From positions 62,001 to 126,000 of the forward strand of contig JAQJVL010000417.1 in NCBI GenBank assembly GCA_035578905.1: DNA of 64,000 nt, read 5' to 3'. The position numbers and the translations under genes are program-made. How positions within the stretch are numbered: position 1 is the stretch's first letter; each line of letters opens with the position of its first letter. Below are positions 14,501-23,254 of this stretch, piece by piece. Below the pieces are notes generated by a model. That model had not been told where the DNA came from and searched no databases. It saw only the letters and a program-made list of their open reading frames with translations. Source of the DNA: Stictocephala bisonia. Its lineage: Eukaryota; Arthropoda; Insecta; Hemiptera; Membracidae.

Positions 14501-17500
14501 TTGTACATTATGAAACAATCTACTGTGTCTTAAATTAGGTTTTACAAGCGTTTATTTATCTGTATTAAAATAAAAGTCAAACAAATACAGCTTTGTATAA
14601 CATACAGTTTCTTGGAAGATTATCAGATGTATGGGTTTTATTAATATAATAATATGAAATACTAATGAAGAAATGCTACTTAGTTGTTGTTAATTGCTTG
14701 AAGCAATATAAAATCAAACAATCAGTTTATATAAAACTATTGGAACAACCGTAAATATGTACAAAATAAACTGCAAAATGTTAATCAATATCATAATGAG
14801 ATTGTCCTTGAAATCAACAACTTGCATTAAGTTAGGGCTGAAAATCGAATAGCATTTGAGGTTAAAAAAGACGTTAAAAGGTTAAAGAAAAAAGTTTAAA
14901 AAAAACGTTAAATTGTTTGTTGATGATAATAATGTGCAATATACGATTTTAAAATCTTGATTAATACAATTTTTTTTTTTTAAGTGGAACATAAAAAATA
15001 ACTTGTTGAAGAAATGAAAGTTTGTAGGAAAATATTGTTGTTAAAAGTTTTTAGACAGCCTGTTTTTATTTGTACTTATTTCAGTTTTAAGGAGCAATAT
15101 AGCCTATAATATAACCCCTTTATAAGTGTGTTTAAATAATGTTTAAGTCATGAAAATCTTCCTTTTATAGAGAGAGGAAACATTTTTTGTAATAAGTACA
15201 TAGAAAAGATGTTCACACTAGATACCAAAAATGTAGGCAAAAAATGTCTGTTTAAAACTTATGCCATGGCATAGTATATATTAAAAATATTTATACAGAT
15301 TTTACCAAGATTTGACCTAGTTATTAAGCAGAGTCAAGAAAATGGCAAATAATAATTATGCCCATTTCACTTGAAACGAATAAATATATACTCTTTAATA
15401 AAAATTAGTCCTTTCATAAAATACATGTAAAAAATTAACACAACATTTTAGTACCACAGATATGCTTTTTAGATGAACTATTATCTATCAGAAATGTTTC
15501 TGAAAAGGTCTCTCTCTTGGTTTATTGTCATCTTATTCTTTCTTTTTATTTCTACCATCCCTGCCAAATGTCCAGTCCTTTTATATATATTTTTAAAGCT
15601 TCAACTGTTTTTTTCAGATACTTTTATAATTAAATATTTTAAGTAAATATAACTAGTTAACGTTTTAGAAATATTGATTCTGTGTGATTTACAAGTGTGG
15701 AGTGTGATAATCATCATAGTTTTTAGCTCTTCTCTTTAAATTGTCATTTATTTATTCATATTTTACAATAAAGATCTTTCACTTTATAATACAGTATATG
15801 ATTTTCCTTATTAACTTTTTACCTGTACAGTATATTACTATTTATTTTCAAGCAGGATGTATTTTGGTTTATCACCTAAAAACAATTTCATTCAAATTTA
15901 CTATGTGAATTGTAATTATTTTTTTATATATATAGTTTTTGATAATTGTAGGACATATTTTACAAAAATTTAAAAGGTCAGTTAGGTTTAATTGAAATTT
16001 TATTTTTGATAAATTTGTCATGTATGGAAGATAATGCAGTTAAAAAAGTTGTTACATATTACTTGTAGTGCTAAAAGTTAAAGACTAATCCACCTTTTGT
16101 TTGAGTATAATATTTAGTTAGAAATCTATTGAATATTAACTGTTGGTTAGGTTTTAGTTTTTTTAATTTTTTTTATGTGATATTGTTAAAAAAGGAAATC
16201 ATGAAAGGAACATAGTTTCTACACATTTCAAACTTCACTATGCATTTCTGTGCAGCATGCTGAAACACTTACCGGCTTGTGATTCTTTCTTTCTTCAGAA
16301 GCTTCAGGCACATTGTCTTCAACTGCTCTACGTCTCCTCTCTTTCTTCTCTTCTGCCTTATCTTCCACTTCCTTCTTCTCTTCTACCTTCCCCTTGGACT
16401 CTGAATCCTCTCTTTTGGGCTTGGTGACAACCGTCATCGTACCATTGCCATCTGTCACAACGACATCGTCAGGGCCCAAAGCGTCGATGGAAGCACCCCC
16501 ATTAGTCCTGGGGTCGATGAAGTATCCGTCCTCCTTCCTCGCTATCTCGTGGGGCAAGCACTGATCATAAGGAACACAGTAACAATCAGTGTCCAAACGT
16601 GGACTTTCATAGTTGGGGTATGAGCCGAAACTGGAACTTCCAGTGTTAAAAGATGATGATGGAGGTTTGTAGCTTGGTCCTGGAGGATTGTAGCTTGAAA
16701 TCGGAGGATTGTAGTTTGAAAGTGGAGGGTTGTAGCTTGAAATTGGAGGATTGTAACTGGGTCCTGACGGATTATATGAAGTACTTGCTCCACTCAGTCC
16801 ATTTCCTGTAAAGTTACTCTTTGATTAAATTGTATTTAAAAAATAGTTTGAAATAATACTAAATATGTTATTTACATTATTTTTGACAGTTAACAAGAAA
16901 ACAAGATAAAATTCTAGGGATGCAAGTGTAAATATGTGTCCCATTTGTACATTTAAATATATTAAATATAAAATTATTCATTCATTCATCAATGAGGATA
17001 AACTAGCAAATATAAATTACAAATGAATGATTTAGATGGACATGGGAGGTAAGATTGCAGTGATCCGAAGTTCTATGACTTCTGGCCTAGTTTCCAGCCA
17101 GCACGATCAACTATCTATAAGTCATTTGTTAAACCTCCTAAAACTCAAGATAAAACAGACTCCACCAGTCATCATATATGTTCATTAGTCGATATAAAAA
17201 TTCAAATTTTGAGAAATTCTTGATTAAATGCTTAAAATATAGAGAACTTTTTAGGATTTCCAATTTACAATGTTTTCATTTTAATGAATTGTTCTAACTA
17301 AACAAATTTAAGTAGGTATATCACAATCATTTAATTGAAAACATGTGTATACTAAGCAATTTAAATTTTCCATTACAGTATCTAAAAATTGATATATGAA
17401 ACAATATATTGGTCGGTAGCGGAGTTGGTTCAATCCCAGCTTCATGTGCTAAAGGTTCTCAGTTCGATCCCAATCAGAGTCAATACATTTTTGAGAAGGA

Positions 17501-19857
17501 TCAGCTGATAACCACCGGCTGTTCATTTGTCATTGGGCTATTAATTAATGACACTTTCTAAGGAATAGTCGGCCTTAGTTTGTAACAATGACTACATTCG
17601 CTCATCTACACTCATCACACTCATTCGAAATCCATATTCGCCCATATCTTGACGATCGGCGTCTTATTAATAAATAAATAAATATTTCATCGGATAAATA
17701 CATGCTTAATCGTTTTAAAACAGTCTCATTGAGAGTAGATCCAAGATGGCCAACTACTCCAGCCCTCTTCTTTGACTTTTGTGAAAAAAATATTTGTTTC
17801 AATTAGAATCTATATTTTCCGGTGATAACCACGTCAAGGTGCTATCTACAATATTTACAAGATAACCAGACATTTTTCCCGTGCTGTAATGTGGCATCCT
17901 CAGTGGTATCTCTGATATGTGAGGATGCCACATCACAGCATGGGTGAAACGTCTGGTTATCCTGTAAATAATGTAGATAGCGCCTTGACACGGTCTTCAC
18001 CGGAAAATATAGATTCTAGTTATGACACTGGCCGCTTAAGCCTAAGTTCTAAATAAAAGATTTGTTTACCTGAATGAGATCCTTTAAGATTCAGTTGTTT
18101 CTTGTAGAAATCAGGTTTGCCACCGTAGGAAGAGATACCACTGTAAAGTCCACCAGATCCTGAGGGAGCAATGGAGTTGCCATACAGAGGCCCAGGGGAG
18201 AAAGAAGGAGTGCCATAGCTTCCAGAGGCTGATGGGAAAGGAGCAGGATCAAATGTACTATCAATGACTCCTGGCGCAGAGACTTTATCACCATGGTGAT
18301 AGTGGTGGTGAACATGAGTTTGAACCCCAGAGCCTTGTCCGTTAACAACAACTACAGGTTTCTTCTCTTCTAAGATAGGTTTGTAGGAATGAATGTCATC
18401 AGGTTCGTAGACGGGGATGGGACCTTTCTTGGTGGGGTAGTAGGGGCGGGAAGGTGGTAGTGGTGGTGGGCCGTAGCCGGGACGGGAAGGCGGCAGAGGC
18501 ACAGGCCGTGGAGGACCGTAGCCAGGCCCTTTTACAGGAACTGGCACAGCAGGAATGGGTCTACCCACAGGCTTGATGGCCACTGGTTGAGCGTAAATCA
18601 GGTCATGGGGGTGCAAGTACTTTCCTTCAGCATCCAAATCACACTGTAATAGAAAGTATTTATACATCAAAACTTGTAGAGGAAGACTGACTCTCTTGTG
18701 TTGTTTGAGAAGTGAATTAAAACTCAAATCTCTAAAGTACAGTCATTACATTAGAGAATGTAAGCTGTTGGGATTTTCAAAATAATTGTGGAACACTTAA
18801 TTAAAACGATTGCGTACTAATATTTAGGTTTTTTTAAATTCATTTTATATTTAACTCAAAACATGCTTTGCCCTCAGCACCATGATTAACTATGAACACC
18901 AGGTTAATAGTGTTCATAATTCAGAATCCAGGAAAGTAGTAGGAAGACATTTAGAGAAAAAGTTAATGAAAAAGCTTAGTTACTTTTTAACTGGAAAATA
19001 TTTGAAATATAACTGAAATATAAATTGAAATATTTCAATCTTACTTTCAAATATATAATTTACATTAGATTTGGTGGATGTTTAGCTCTTTAGCCTAATT
19101 AGAATACAAGGAGCAGCTTTTTTATTCTGATTATTTTATTTACGGCCATATAATTTATATGCCAGATTAACGAGGAAAATATGTTTAACCACAGTTAAAT
19201 ATTTTAAAATAAATGTATGACATAAATATTATAAAGTTAACAGCCTTTTCATATGTGCTAGAGGAAACATATCAAAAATGTTTGTTCATTTTTGGTCTAA
19301 TTAATTTAAACTAAGCCAGACAAAACTGTGCTTTATATCTTTACCAAAGTTCAAACACCCAACTTAAATTTTGACAAATCTTGTATATCGACATATTGAA
19401 TAAAAAATATTGCATGTAATGTTAATTGTGTTTGTTAATGCCCTTTGTGCAATAAAATGTAAGTATTATAATGTTTTTTTGTATTATTTATAAGAGTACT
19501 TGGGTATTACAAAAGTGATCAGAATCTGTTATGTCAGAACTATGATTGAGCTATTACCGCAGTTAGTCCAAGATTGCACAGTCTCTCCTGGATGAAGTGA
19601 CGGGCCTGGGTATCGTTGCCGGAGGTAAGGGCTTGCTGGACATCAGGATCAGAGTAGATCTGGTCAAAGCCCTCTAAAGACTTTCCTTCACGACCAGATT
19701 GAAGGAGGTCGTCTACAGTAACTGTGGCCTCAGGGGAGACCTCCAACTGGTCTCCGGCTTCAGAACGTTGCTTGCCCCAAGACCATGAGTCATCATCACT
19801 CCTCACCAGCCTCAGCAGGAGCAATATCAGCAAGGGACTCAGCAGTGGTGTTCTCAT
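2413..19857 (-). CDS. CG4998: Secreted inactive CLIP-domain serine protease homologue, 11 coding exons, 1,088 aa
   Basis: Coding exons in order are 19857-19558, 18643-18070, 16805-16273, 14377-14297, 13894-13019, 10500-10317, 9258-9141, 8099-8000, 6068-5862, 3973-3842 and 2574-2413; they total 3,267 nt with no phase conflict. The order of parts is: signal peptide (about residues 1-20), a conserved N-terminal segment, a Pro-rich region, CLIP cysteines 366/368/374, a low-complexity insert, CLIP cysteines 799/805/806, and an S1-type protease domain (about 837-1088). His885 (TAAHC) and Asp935 (NDLAIL) are present. The nucleophile serine is Gly1038 (GDGGGP) and the S1-pocket Asp1032 is kept, so the protein should be a non-catalytic protease homologue. 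Such homologues act as cofactors or binding partners in haemolymph or at cuticle and epithelia. The protease half closely matches my recollection of fly CG4998, including [11 protein letters not shown] and the EVDVP start of exon 10. Orthology is inferred from memory, not from a search. Confidence 0.93.
2575..3841 (-). other. SPH intron 10, with a dispersed repeat
   Basis: GT-AG intron between exons 10 and 11. About 3298-3792 is a copy of the ~540-bp family E. The rest is A+T-rich with no coding signal. Confidence 0.85.
3298..3792 (+). repeat. Dispersed ~540-bp repeat family E, copy 1
   Basis: Carries the family's ordered blocks: TCTCCCATATG.GTTAGCATAG, AGTATTGTGATC, CTGTCTGTATGTG, ACCAAACG.ATGGATCAATTT, ATGAAATTTGGTATG, TATTTAGCCAATATCTCCTGA, CTCAAAAACGGCTCTAACG and AAACTGGTAATTTTCAA. 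No open frame. Five other copies lie in the window. Confidence 0.8.
3842..3973 (-). CDS. SPH coding exon 10: protease-domain segment with S1-pocket Asp
   Basis: Encodes residues 992-1035, phase 0. It starts [12 protein letters not shown] and ends [14 protein letters not shown]. Asp1032 sits at the trypsin S1-pocket position (189 in chymotrypsin numbering). Acceptor ATCACAG, donor GTGAGA. A copy of the ~540-bp dispersed repeat ends about 50 bp beyond this donor. Confidence 0.95.
3974..5861 (-). other. SPH intron 9, with SINE D and an unassigned G+C-richer block
   Basis: A GT-AG intron. About 4130-4800 is richer in G+C than its surroundings (GGGCGAGCCTCAGCTTCTGG, CAGTCCCGGACCGAGGCACG) and resembles the 5' part of a retroelement, but has no long open frame or recognisable domain. 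A minus-strand SINE-D copy follows at 5086-5345. Confidence 0.7.
5086..5345 (-). mobile_element. SINE family D copy
   Basis: On the minus strand it reads from a tRNA-like head (GATCCCAATCAGAGTC box-B remnant) through CAGCTGATAACCACCAGCTG to a tail with ACACTCATTCGAAATAC and a TAAGAATAAATAAA-like end. It matches 8831-9088 and 17410-17690. Confidence 0.7.
5862..6068 (-). CDS. SPH coding exon 9: protease-domain Asp region
   Basis: Encodes residues 923-991, phase 0 at both ends. It has [18 protein letters not shown] with the catalytic-position Asp935, then [10 protein letters not shown] and [12 protein letters not shown], the standard core strands of the S1 fold. Acceptor ATTACAG, donor GTGTGT. 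Confidence 0.95.
6920..7210. repeat. 36-bp minisatellite array (M36 family), about 8 units
   Basis: Unit approximately CAGTGGTATTGACCCACC followed by CGCCCACCCATACACGTA. Units differ by point changes, and two or three are shortened by 4-8 bp. Because 36 is divisible by 3, several frames on both strands stay open; the apparent 80-174-residue proteins are artefacts. Confidence 0.92.
7211..7340 (-). mobile_element. tRNA-derived SINE family A copy
   Basis: The reverse complement begins with the tRNA-like head GTGGCTCAGTGACTAAGGC, has a box-B match (GGTTCGAATCCC) and ends GAATAAAGTTCATGCACAGGC. It matches 39443 and 42013. It directly abuts the minisatellite. Confidence 0.75.
7356..7600 (+). mobile_element. 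tRNA-derived SINE family B copy
   Basis: The head has box-A-like GTAGCTTAGAGGCTAGGGCG and box-B-like GGGTTCGATTCTTCG. The body carries CTGTGGTTCAGAAGTCAC and GGGCTCGTCTAAGCAGGTGA, shared in reverse with 29161-29359. Confidence 0.65.
8000..8099 (-). CDS. SPH coding exon 8: protease-domain segment
   Basis: Completes Ser889 and encodes 890-922, including [16 protein letters not shown], a strongly conserved stretch of arthropod CLIPA-type homologues. Acceptor TTCTCAG, donor GTGTGT. It joins exons 7 and 9 with no frame break. Confidence 0.95.
8100..9140 (-). other. SPH intron 7 with a SINE D copy
   Basis: GT-AG intron. A plus-strand family D copy occupies 8831-9088, ending about 50 bp from exon 7. 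Nothing else was recognised. Confidence 0.8.
8831..9088 (+). mobile_element. SINE family D copy
   Basis: The head GTGGTAATGGTAGCGTAGTT is followed by box-B-like TTCTCAGTTTGATCCCAATC, then ATAACCACCAGCTG, CATTGGGCCATTTATTAG and a TATCTTGATGATTAGCG tail. It is truncated just before the (AATA) end. Confidence 0.75.
9141..9258 (-). CDS. SPH coding exon 7: protease-domain His region
   Basis: Completes Gly850 and encodes 851-888 plus two bases of 889. It contains [32 protein letters not shown] with the catalytic-position His885, and the first disulphide pair of a chymotrypsin fold (Cys870 and Cys886). Acceptor TTTGCAG, donor GTAAGT. Confidence 0.95.
9259..10316 (-). other. SPH intron 6 with a small foldback element
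   Basis: GT-AG intron. It contains the imperfect inverted repeat at 9917-10053 and otherwise A+T-rich sequence with a short GAGAGAGAGA run near 9358. Confidence 0.75.
9917..10053. mobile_element. Imperfect foldback element (~35-bp arms)
   Basis: The left arm GAGCACACTGCAGCACTCAT and the right arm GATGAGAGCTGCAATGTGC are reverse complements with a few mismatches; both continue into AAAC and CTTCAGGG-type flanks. It is consistent with a small MITE. Confidence 0.5.
10317..10500 (-). CDS. SPH coding exon 6: second half of CLIP and protease linker
   Basis: Encodes residues 789-849 plus one base. [10 protein letters not shown] supplies CLIP cysteines 4-6 (799, 805, 806). A Pro-rich hinge follows, then SLQCGVRN, whose Cys825 normally bonds to the protease domain. 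The position of the usual R-IVGG activation site reads [16 protein letters not shown], a degenerate activation site of the kind seen in inactive homologues. Acceptor TTTTTAG, donor GTGAGT. Confidence 0.93.
10501..13018 (-). other. SPH intron 5 (2.5 kb) with a SINE-like family C copy
   Basis: The largest intron of the gene. Family C lies at 12280-12685 (minus). The remainder is A+T-rich with no coding signal. Confidence 0.8.
12280..12685 (-). mobile_element. SINE-like family C, near full-length copy
   Basis: The reverse complement runs from CTAGCGGGGCAGTGCTGTAA through the GGTTGCCATCGACATGGAC block and box-B-like GGTTCGGATTCCACGTAAAG to the shared tail ACACTCATCACACTAATTCG. Confidence 0.75.
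13019..13894 (-). CDS. SPH coding exon 5: Gly/Tyr/Pro/His-rich insert
   Basis: An 876-bp exon (residues 497-788), phase 0 at both ends, acceptor TTCGCAG, donor GTAAGA. It encodes [15 protein letters not shown], a less repetitive block ([20 protein letters not shown] through HIIHKFK) that may be folded or conserved, then [24 protein letters not shown], and Tyr/Ser-rich repeats (SSYG, EPEF/EPNF). Near its end is RQKR (771-774), a second convertase-type site, followed by a Glu/Gln-rich tail. The whole exon lies between the two cysteine triplets of the CLIP domain. The short reading frames that overlap it in other frames are shadows. Confidence 0.9.
13895..14296 (-). other. SPH intron 4, nothing recognised
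   Basis: Short GT-AG intron between the two phase-0 cassette exons. No repeat or coding signal. Confidence 0.7.
14297..14377 (-). CDS. SPH coding exon 4: small 27-residue cassette
   Basis: An 81-bp exon (residues 470-496) with acceptor TTGGCAG and donor GTAAGT, phase 0 at both ends. It encodes an acidic, Asn/Glu-rich segment ([12 protein letters not shown], then [10 protein letters not shown]). Small size and symmetric phase make it a candidate for skipping. I placed it because it joins exons 3 and 5 in frame with two good splice sites; there is no domain evidence. Confidence 0.75.
14378..16272 (-). other. SPH intron 3, nothing recognised
   Basis: 1.9 kb of A+T-rich sequence between exons 3 and 4, with homopolymer T and A runs. 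No member of the window's repeat families was seen here. Confidence 0.7.
16273..16805 (-). CDS. SPH coding exon 3: first half of the CLIP domain
   Basis: Completes codon 292 (Gly) and encodes 293-469. It opens with five or six imperfect SYNPP-type repeats (about residues 302-340). The first CLIP cysteine triplet follows: [10 protein letters not shown] (Cys366, 368, 374), then DGYFIDPR, the layout of group-A CLIP domains. The second half is highly charged (Lys/Glu-rich, about 420-465) with a four-arginine run at 448-451 that fits a proprotein-convertase site. The donor GTAAGT is in phase 0. Confidence 0.9.
17410..17690 (+). mobile_element. SINE family D, best-preserved copy
   Basis: tRNA-like head GGTCGGTAGCGGAGTTGGTT, box B GGTTCTCAGTTCGATCCCAA, then a tRNA-unrelated body. 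The tail reads ACACTCATCACACTCATTCG, ATATCTTGACGATCGGCGTC and ends in TTAATAAATAAATAAAT. Head, body and A+T-rich short-repeat tail are the standard SINE layout. Confidence 0.85.
17804..18050. mobile_element. Foldback MITE family F, copy 1
   Basis: Arms of about 95-100 bp are inverted copies: AGAATCTATATTTTCCGGTG on the left and CACCGGAAAATATAGATTCT on the right, continuing through GATAGC.CCTTGAC, AACCAGAC and GATGTGGCATCCTCA. The right arm extends further (GACACTGGCCGCTTAAG), which matches the left end of copy 2 at 24547. Confidence 0.8.
18070..18643 (-). CDS. SPH coding exon 2: Pro/Tyr-rich linker
   Basis: Encodes residues 101-291 plus the first base of codon 292. The acceptor is a TTACAG run before a Cys codon; the donor GTAAAC follows a Ser codon plus one base. 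It begins CDLDAEGK and contains [16 protein letters not shown], several [14 protein letters not shown] turns, a VHHHYHH histidine cluster and a Ser/Gly/Tyr-rich end. The composition suggests an extended, disordered, possibly matrix-binding spacer. A foldback MITE begins about 20 nt beyond its donor. Confidence 0.9.
18644..19557 (-). other. SPH intron 1, nothing recognised
   Basis: A+T-rich GT-AG intron without recognised repeats. Confidence 0.7.
19558..19857 (-). CDS. SPH coding exon 1: signal peptide and conserved N-terminus
   Basis: Encodes residues 1-100. The ATG at 19857-19855 is the first in-frame ATG after a splice acceptor and has A at -3. A Leu-rich hydrophobic stretch ([20 protein letters not shown]) is a clear secretion signal, with cleavage likely just before DDDSW. 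After it comes a charged segment with [20 protein letters not shown] and [11 protein letters not shown], which resembles the CG4998 N-terminus. The donor GTAATA follows an Ala codon in phase 0. Confidence 0.9.
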
Positions 19858-19880
19858 CTTGTTCTGTTTCAAGAAAAAAA
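19858..19880 (-). promoter_or_regulatory. Probable 5'UTR splice acceptor of the SPH gene
   Basis: Just upstream of the start codon a pyrimidine run (TTGTTTTTTTCTTG) is followed by AAACAG and then AACAAG-ATG. This fits a 3' splice site at 19864, leaving 6 nt of 5'UTR in the first coding exon. At least one untranslated exon and the promoter would then lie at higher coordinates. I could not identify them. Confidence 0.5.
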
Positions 19881-20850
19881 CAATTCAAACTCTTGTTCTT
19901 GATCTTATGACACTCTCTCACAAATATTATGAAGATAACATGCACTGATTCAAACTGAAATACATCCAGTTTAATGTTTATTTATTTTAAAGTTGTCAGA
20001 GGGTGACCGAAAAATGAACCTGAACAACTTGACCTAGGGAAAAGTATAGCTCATTCTTAAAGAAAAAAATAATTTTGGAGGCCAAGAAAAGTCAACTCAT
20101 CAAAACGATGTAACGACGTAACAGTAGTTTACAATTTCCTATCCAGTCATTTTGTGAATAAGCAATCAATATACAATGACATATGTACAATCAATATACA
20201 ATGACATATGCAGATCTATTAGCCATCATATAATGTAACGAGTCTAAAGGACTACACCATACAAAAGTAGAGTGAAGATAAAAGGATCAACCGTTAGTTA
20301 AGAATTTATGTAATAGCAAATTACTGGTTTGGTTAGTCAATAAATATTCTTTTTCCGAGGCAACACGAACAAGACCTTAAAGCCTCGACCAGCTGCGTTC
20401 TGCTCAGACAAACCTGGAGCCAGCTTCGTTCTTCTGCTTTGGTTGGTACCGAGCGAATCACGCGTGAGTTGTTTAAAATCTCGTATGTTGCCATTGGACG
20501 TGATGTTTTGTTACATACTACCTGAATTGGAGTGAATAAAGCATGTTTGGAATAATCAAGAAAAAAAAAGGAAAGGGGACAGGAAAAGAATTGAACGGAG
20601 GTAGTTCAATCATTTATCTATACAAGGAGTAAGGCAAATCTACATTACATACGTATCTTTCCGAACAAATTACTGCAAGAAGCCGCACATACAACTGTGT
20701 AACGCAAAGCAATTGTTATCTTTACGTGGAACAAAATGTGCTTAACTAAGAGGAAATGGAGTAGACTTGAAATATTGAAGTGACAGATCTTACTTGAAAC
20801 TACAGTGGAATGTTTTGTCATAACGTGATTTTTCAAATGTGATTATTCGC
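19881..20850. other. Upstream flank of the SPH gene, no exon identified
   Basis: Contains a direct duplication (CAATCAATATACAATGACAT twice, about 20164-20211) and a G+C-richer patch at about 20380-20510. The untranslated first exon or promoter of the minus-strand gene could lie here or beyond; I cannot decide. Confidence 0.4.
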
Positions 20851-20955
20851 TGAACAAGAACATATTCCGAAAAAGGCTACCACACAAAATTAGATTTCAT
20901 AATTTACTAGGTGTACCTCAAGGAAGTTACTTTTGCCCCATATTATTTAAATGGA
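20851..20955 (+). pseudogene. Non-LTR reverse-transcriptase fragment 1
   Basis: One plus frame reads LLGVPQGSYFCPILF, close to the GVPQGS(V)LGP(L)LF reverse-transcriptase motif of Jockey/R1/CR1-like LINEs. The Leu-Gly of the motif is changed to Phe-Cys. Only about 100 bp is recognisable, and the flanks are not in frame. It shares GCTGAACAAGAACAT and GGAAGTT.CTTT..CCCCAT with 23893-24008. Confidence 0.6.
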
Positions 20956-21234
20956 AGATACATTCCAGTAACATTATTAAACCTTTCCTTTGCAAGTTCA
21001 ATTTTCAAAGCAGTAATGCCATGTACAATACCTTATTGCTGTTTCATTTTTATCTGTTCTGTAGGGAATCTTGTTTGATAACCTTCTAAATGGACTTTAG
21101 TATTTTATCGAATAATTTTAAGTCTATTAAATACTAAACAACGGCACTAACACAGCCAGTTAGTATATTCCGACCTAGAATCTAATTTACCGATCAACAA
21201 CAAGAAGGCCTAAATGTTGTCATGTCCAGTGAAA

Positions 21235-21640
21235 GCGGGGAACTATATCGGCACTCCTGGTGCATATGTTAAGGTAGGCAGGCTATTACAGTAGGACGAT
21301 CGTAGTGTTTATATAACTTCCTGGTAGAAACTTCCGTGGGTAGAGGAGAGAGTGGACTATCCCAATTCACCGCCCATTCTAAAGGATTCGCAAATTTGGA
21401 AGACGAAGGGAATGAGAAACCAACCATTAAGATAATCTGTATCTGGGCGTAGGCCAGATAGCAGACAGGCTCGTTTTGCGTTGTACACCGTGGGTTCAAA
21501 TCGTGAACGTACCACATGATCGTCGATAAATTTACATTATATATTGTAAAATAGTGAATGAATGTCTTAGATTTGAACCCCTGCTCTACTTGCCTCAAAG
21601 GATACAAACACAGAATTAAATAACAATAATTTGTAGCGTT
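21235..21640. other. Unassigned block with tRNA-promoter-like motifs
   Basis: Contains CGTGGGTTCAAATCGTG near 21488 and, in reverse, GATTTGAACCCCTGCTCT near 21572. Both resemble RNA polymerase III box B. It may be one or two decayed SINEs; no second copy was found in the window. Confidence 0.3.
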
Positions 21641-21734
21641 TCTTTAAATCTATAAATATAAAATAATAGTACCATTATTGTTTTGTACTTTCTACGTCAG
21701 TGGAACGTTATACTAAGTCTATAAAGCCCAATCC

Positions 21735-21835
21735 CCTTGAGCAAATTGTAAGTGGACCTCACAAGATTTGAACCCGTGACCTTCCTGCTTGCGAAGCAGT
21801 AAATCTTATCACTAGTGGCAAGTGGCCCATTTCAA
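21735..21835 (-). mobile_element. tRNA-derived SINE-like head, family I
   Basis: The reverse complement has GATAAGATTTACTGCTTCGC and box-B-like CACGGGTTCAAATCTTGTG. It looks like a tRNA-derived head, but no other copy was seen. Confidence 0.4.
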
Positions 21836-21997
21836 TACTTTAGAATCAATATTCCATATTATTACCAAACAGATTCAGAATATATATATTTACCTATAAT
21901 TAAAACAATAACGGTACAAATCGTTACTAAAGTAAAAAAGAGTTTAAATAATCAGTATGTAAAAATAATAACGGAGGCTATGGTAATATAATAAAAA

Positions 21998-22530
21998 ATG
22001 GTTCCAAAAAATTGGCACAAACGTTTCCCCATATTAAACAATAAATATTCAAATTTTTTAAAATTACCAGTTCGATTCCCAAATATGTTTTTTTGTCATA
22101 ACTTAACACTAGTCAAGCTAGAGACATGTGGTTTTTACTAAACTATTTCAAATTATAATTTACATATTACCTGAAAATTTAATTAAAATCCTTATAAGGA
22201 AATTCCATTTTTTCTGTTTTTGCCCATAAAAATAAAATAAATAAAATTTCAAAAAAGTCAAAAAATGGCCTGGAAATATTGGCTAAATACAAATACATCC
22301 CAAATTTCAAAAAAATTGATCCATCCGTTTGGTCTCGAGCAAACTAAAAATACACACAGTCAGACACACTACGGACAGACATCATAAGTTTTTTCGAAAA
22401 AAAAGTTACTTTTTTGCGTTTTTGCGTTCAGGGACCTTAAAATGGATTTTTATACCAAAATGTAACAAAGTTTTTTTAGATGATCATAAAATTTTCTCTT
22501 TGTTAACGCAGATGGGAGAAAATAAAAACA
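21998..22530 (-). repeat. Dispersed repeat family E, copy 3
   Basis: Reads in reverse from ATGGTTCCAAAAAATTGGCA to GTTAACGCAGATGGGAGAAA. It contains the shared ATTGATCCATCCGTTTGGTC and the CACACAGTCAGACACA stretch. Confidence 0.8.
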
Positions 22531-22534
22531 GCAA

Positions 22535-23250
22535 AAATAAGTTTCTTCTAACAAAACATTTGTATAGTAACTTTAATGATTATAAATAAATTGCTTATGA
22601 ATATTATATTTTGTATTTATTTAATAATATTATATGCCTATATAGCCTTCATTGGCAAATTTGCCCGATCAAAGACTCGAATTATTATCAACTAGTGGGA
22701 AGACATTTCTAAAAAGAAATTGGATGGGCACAAATTTGATGTGGAATTGGTGAAGTCCTTAGCAAAAATATGGATAAAAAGCCAAACAGGAATAGAATAG
22801 CAGAGAGTATGGGTGAATACTATGCAGGATATATGTTATACAATATTTCTTTACGAAATGTCAAAAATATCTAATTTCCCTTGCTTACTTCATATGTAGT
22901 ATAGTTTCTCTTTAGGAAAACTGACTTTTAAGAAGTGATGGAGATTATCTATTATTTCCAAAATTCCTTTTCAGGTTACTCACTTTAAGATACAGTAACT
23001 GTAGATTTTTAAAAATCGTGACTAGTTTAGGTGACATTTGCTACACAAAAGGACTGAAAAGTGATCTCGCTTGGGATTTGTATAAGTGGTTTTACATTTA
23101 TATTACCTATAAATTTATGGCTAACTTTGAAACGTATGTCTTGAGTTTGTGCGACATTTACTTTTTTCTTTTCTTTTTTTATAAAAAAGGAGAGGTCGAT
23201 ATTCTTTTTAACCTTATACTACCCGTTCCCTATTGACTAATGATCTGTGC
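22535..23250. other. Non-coding, nothing recognised
   Basis: A+T-rich; the short open frame at 23018-23236 has no domain signal or codon bias. Confidence 0.5.
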
Positions 23251-23254
23251 GGAA

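Larger units (their letters stand above)
16806..18069 (-). other. SPH intron 2 with a SINE D copy and a foldback MITE
   Basis: GT-AG intron. Family D is at 17410-17690 and MITE F at about 17804-18050. The latter ends roughly 20 nt from the exon 2 donor. Confidence 0.85.

Noticed and set aside
16313..16564. An 83-residue plus-strand frame with Ser/Phe-rich sequence
   Set aside because: It is the complement of the Lys/Glu-rich coding part of exon 3.
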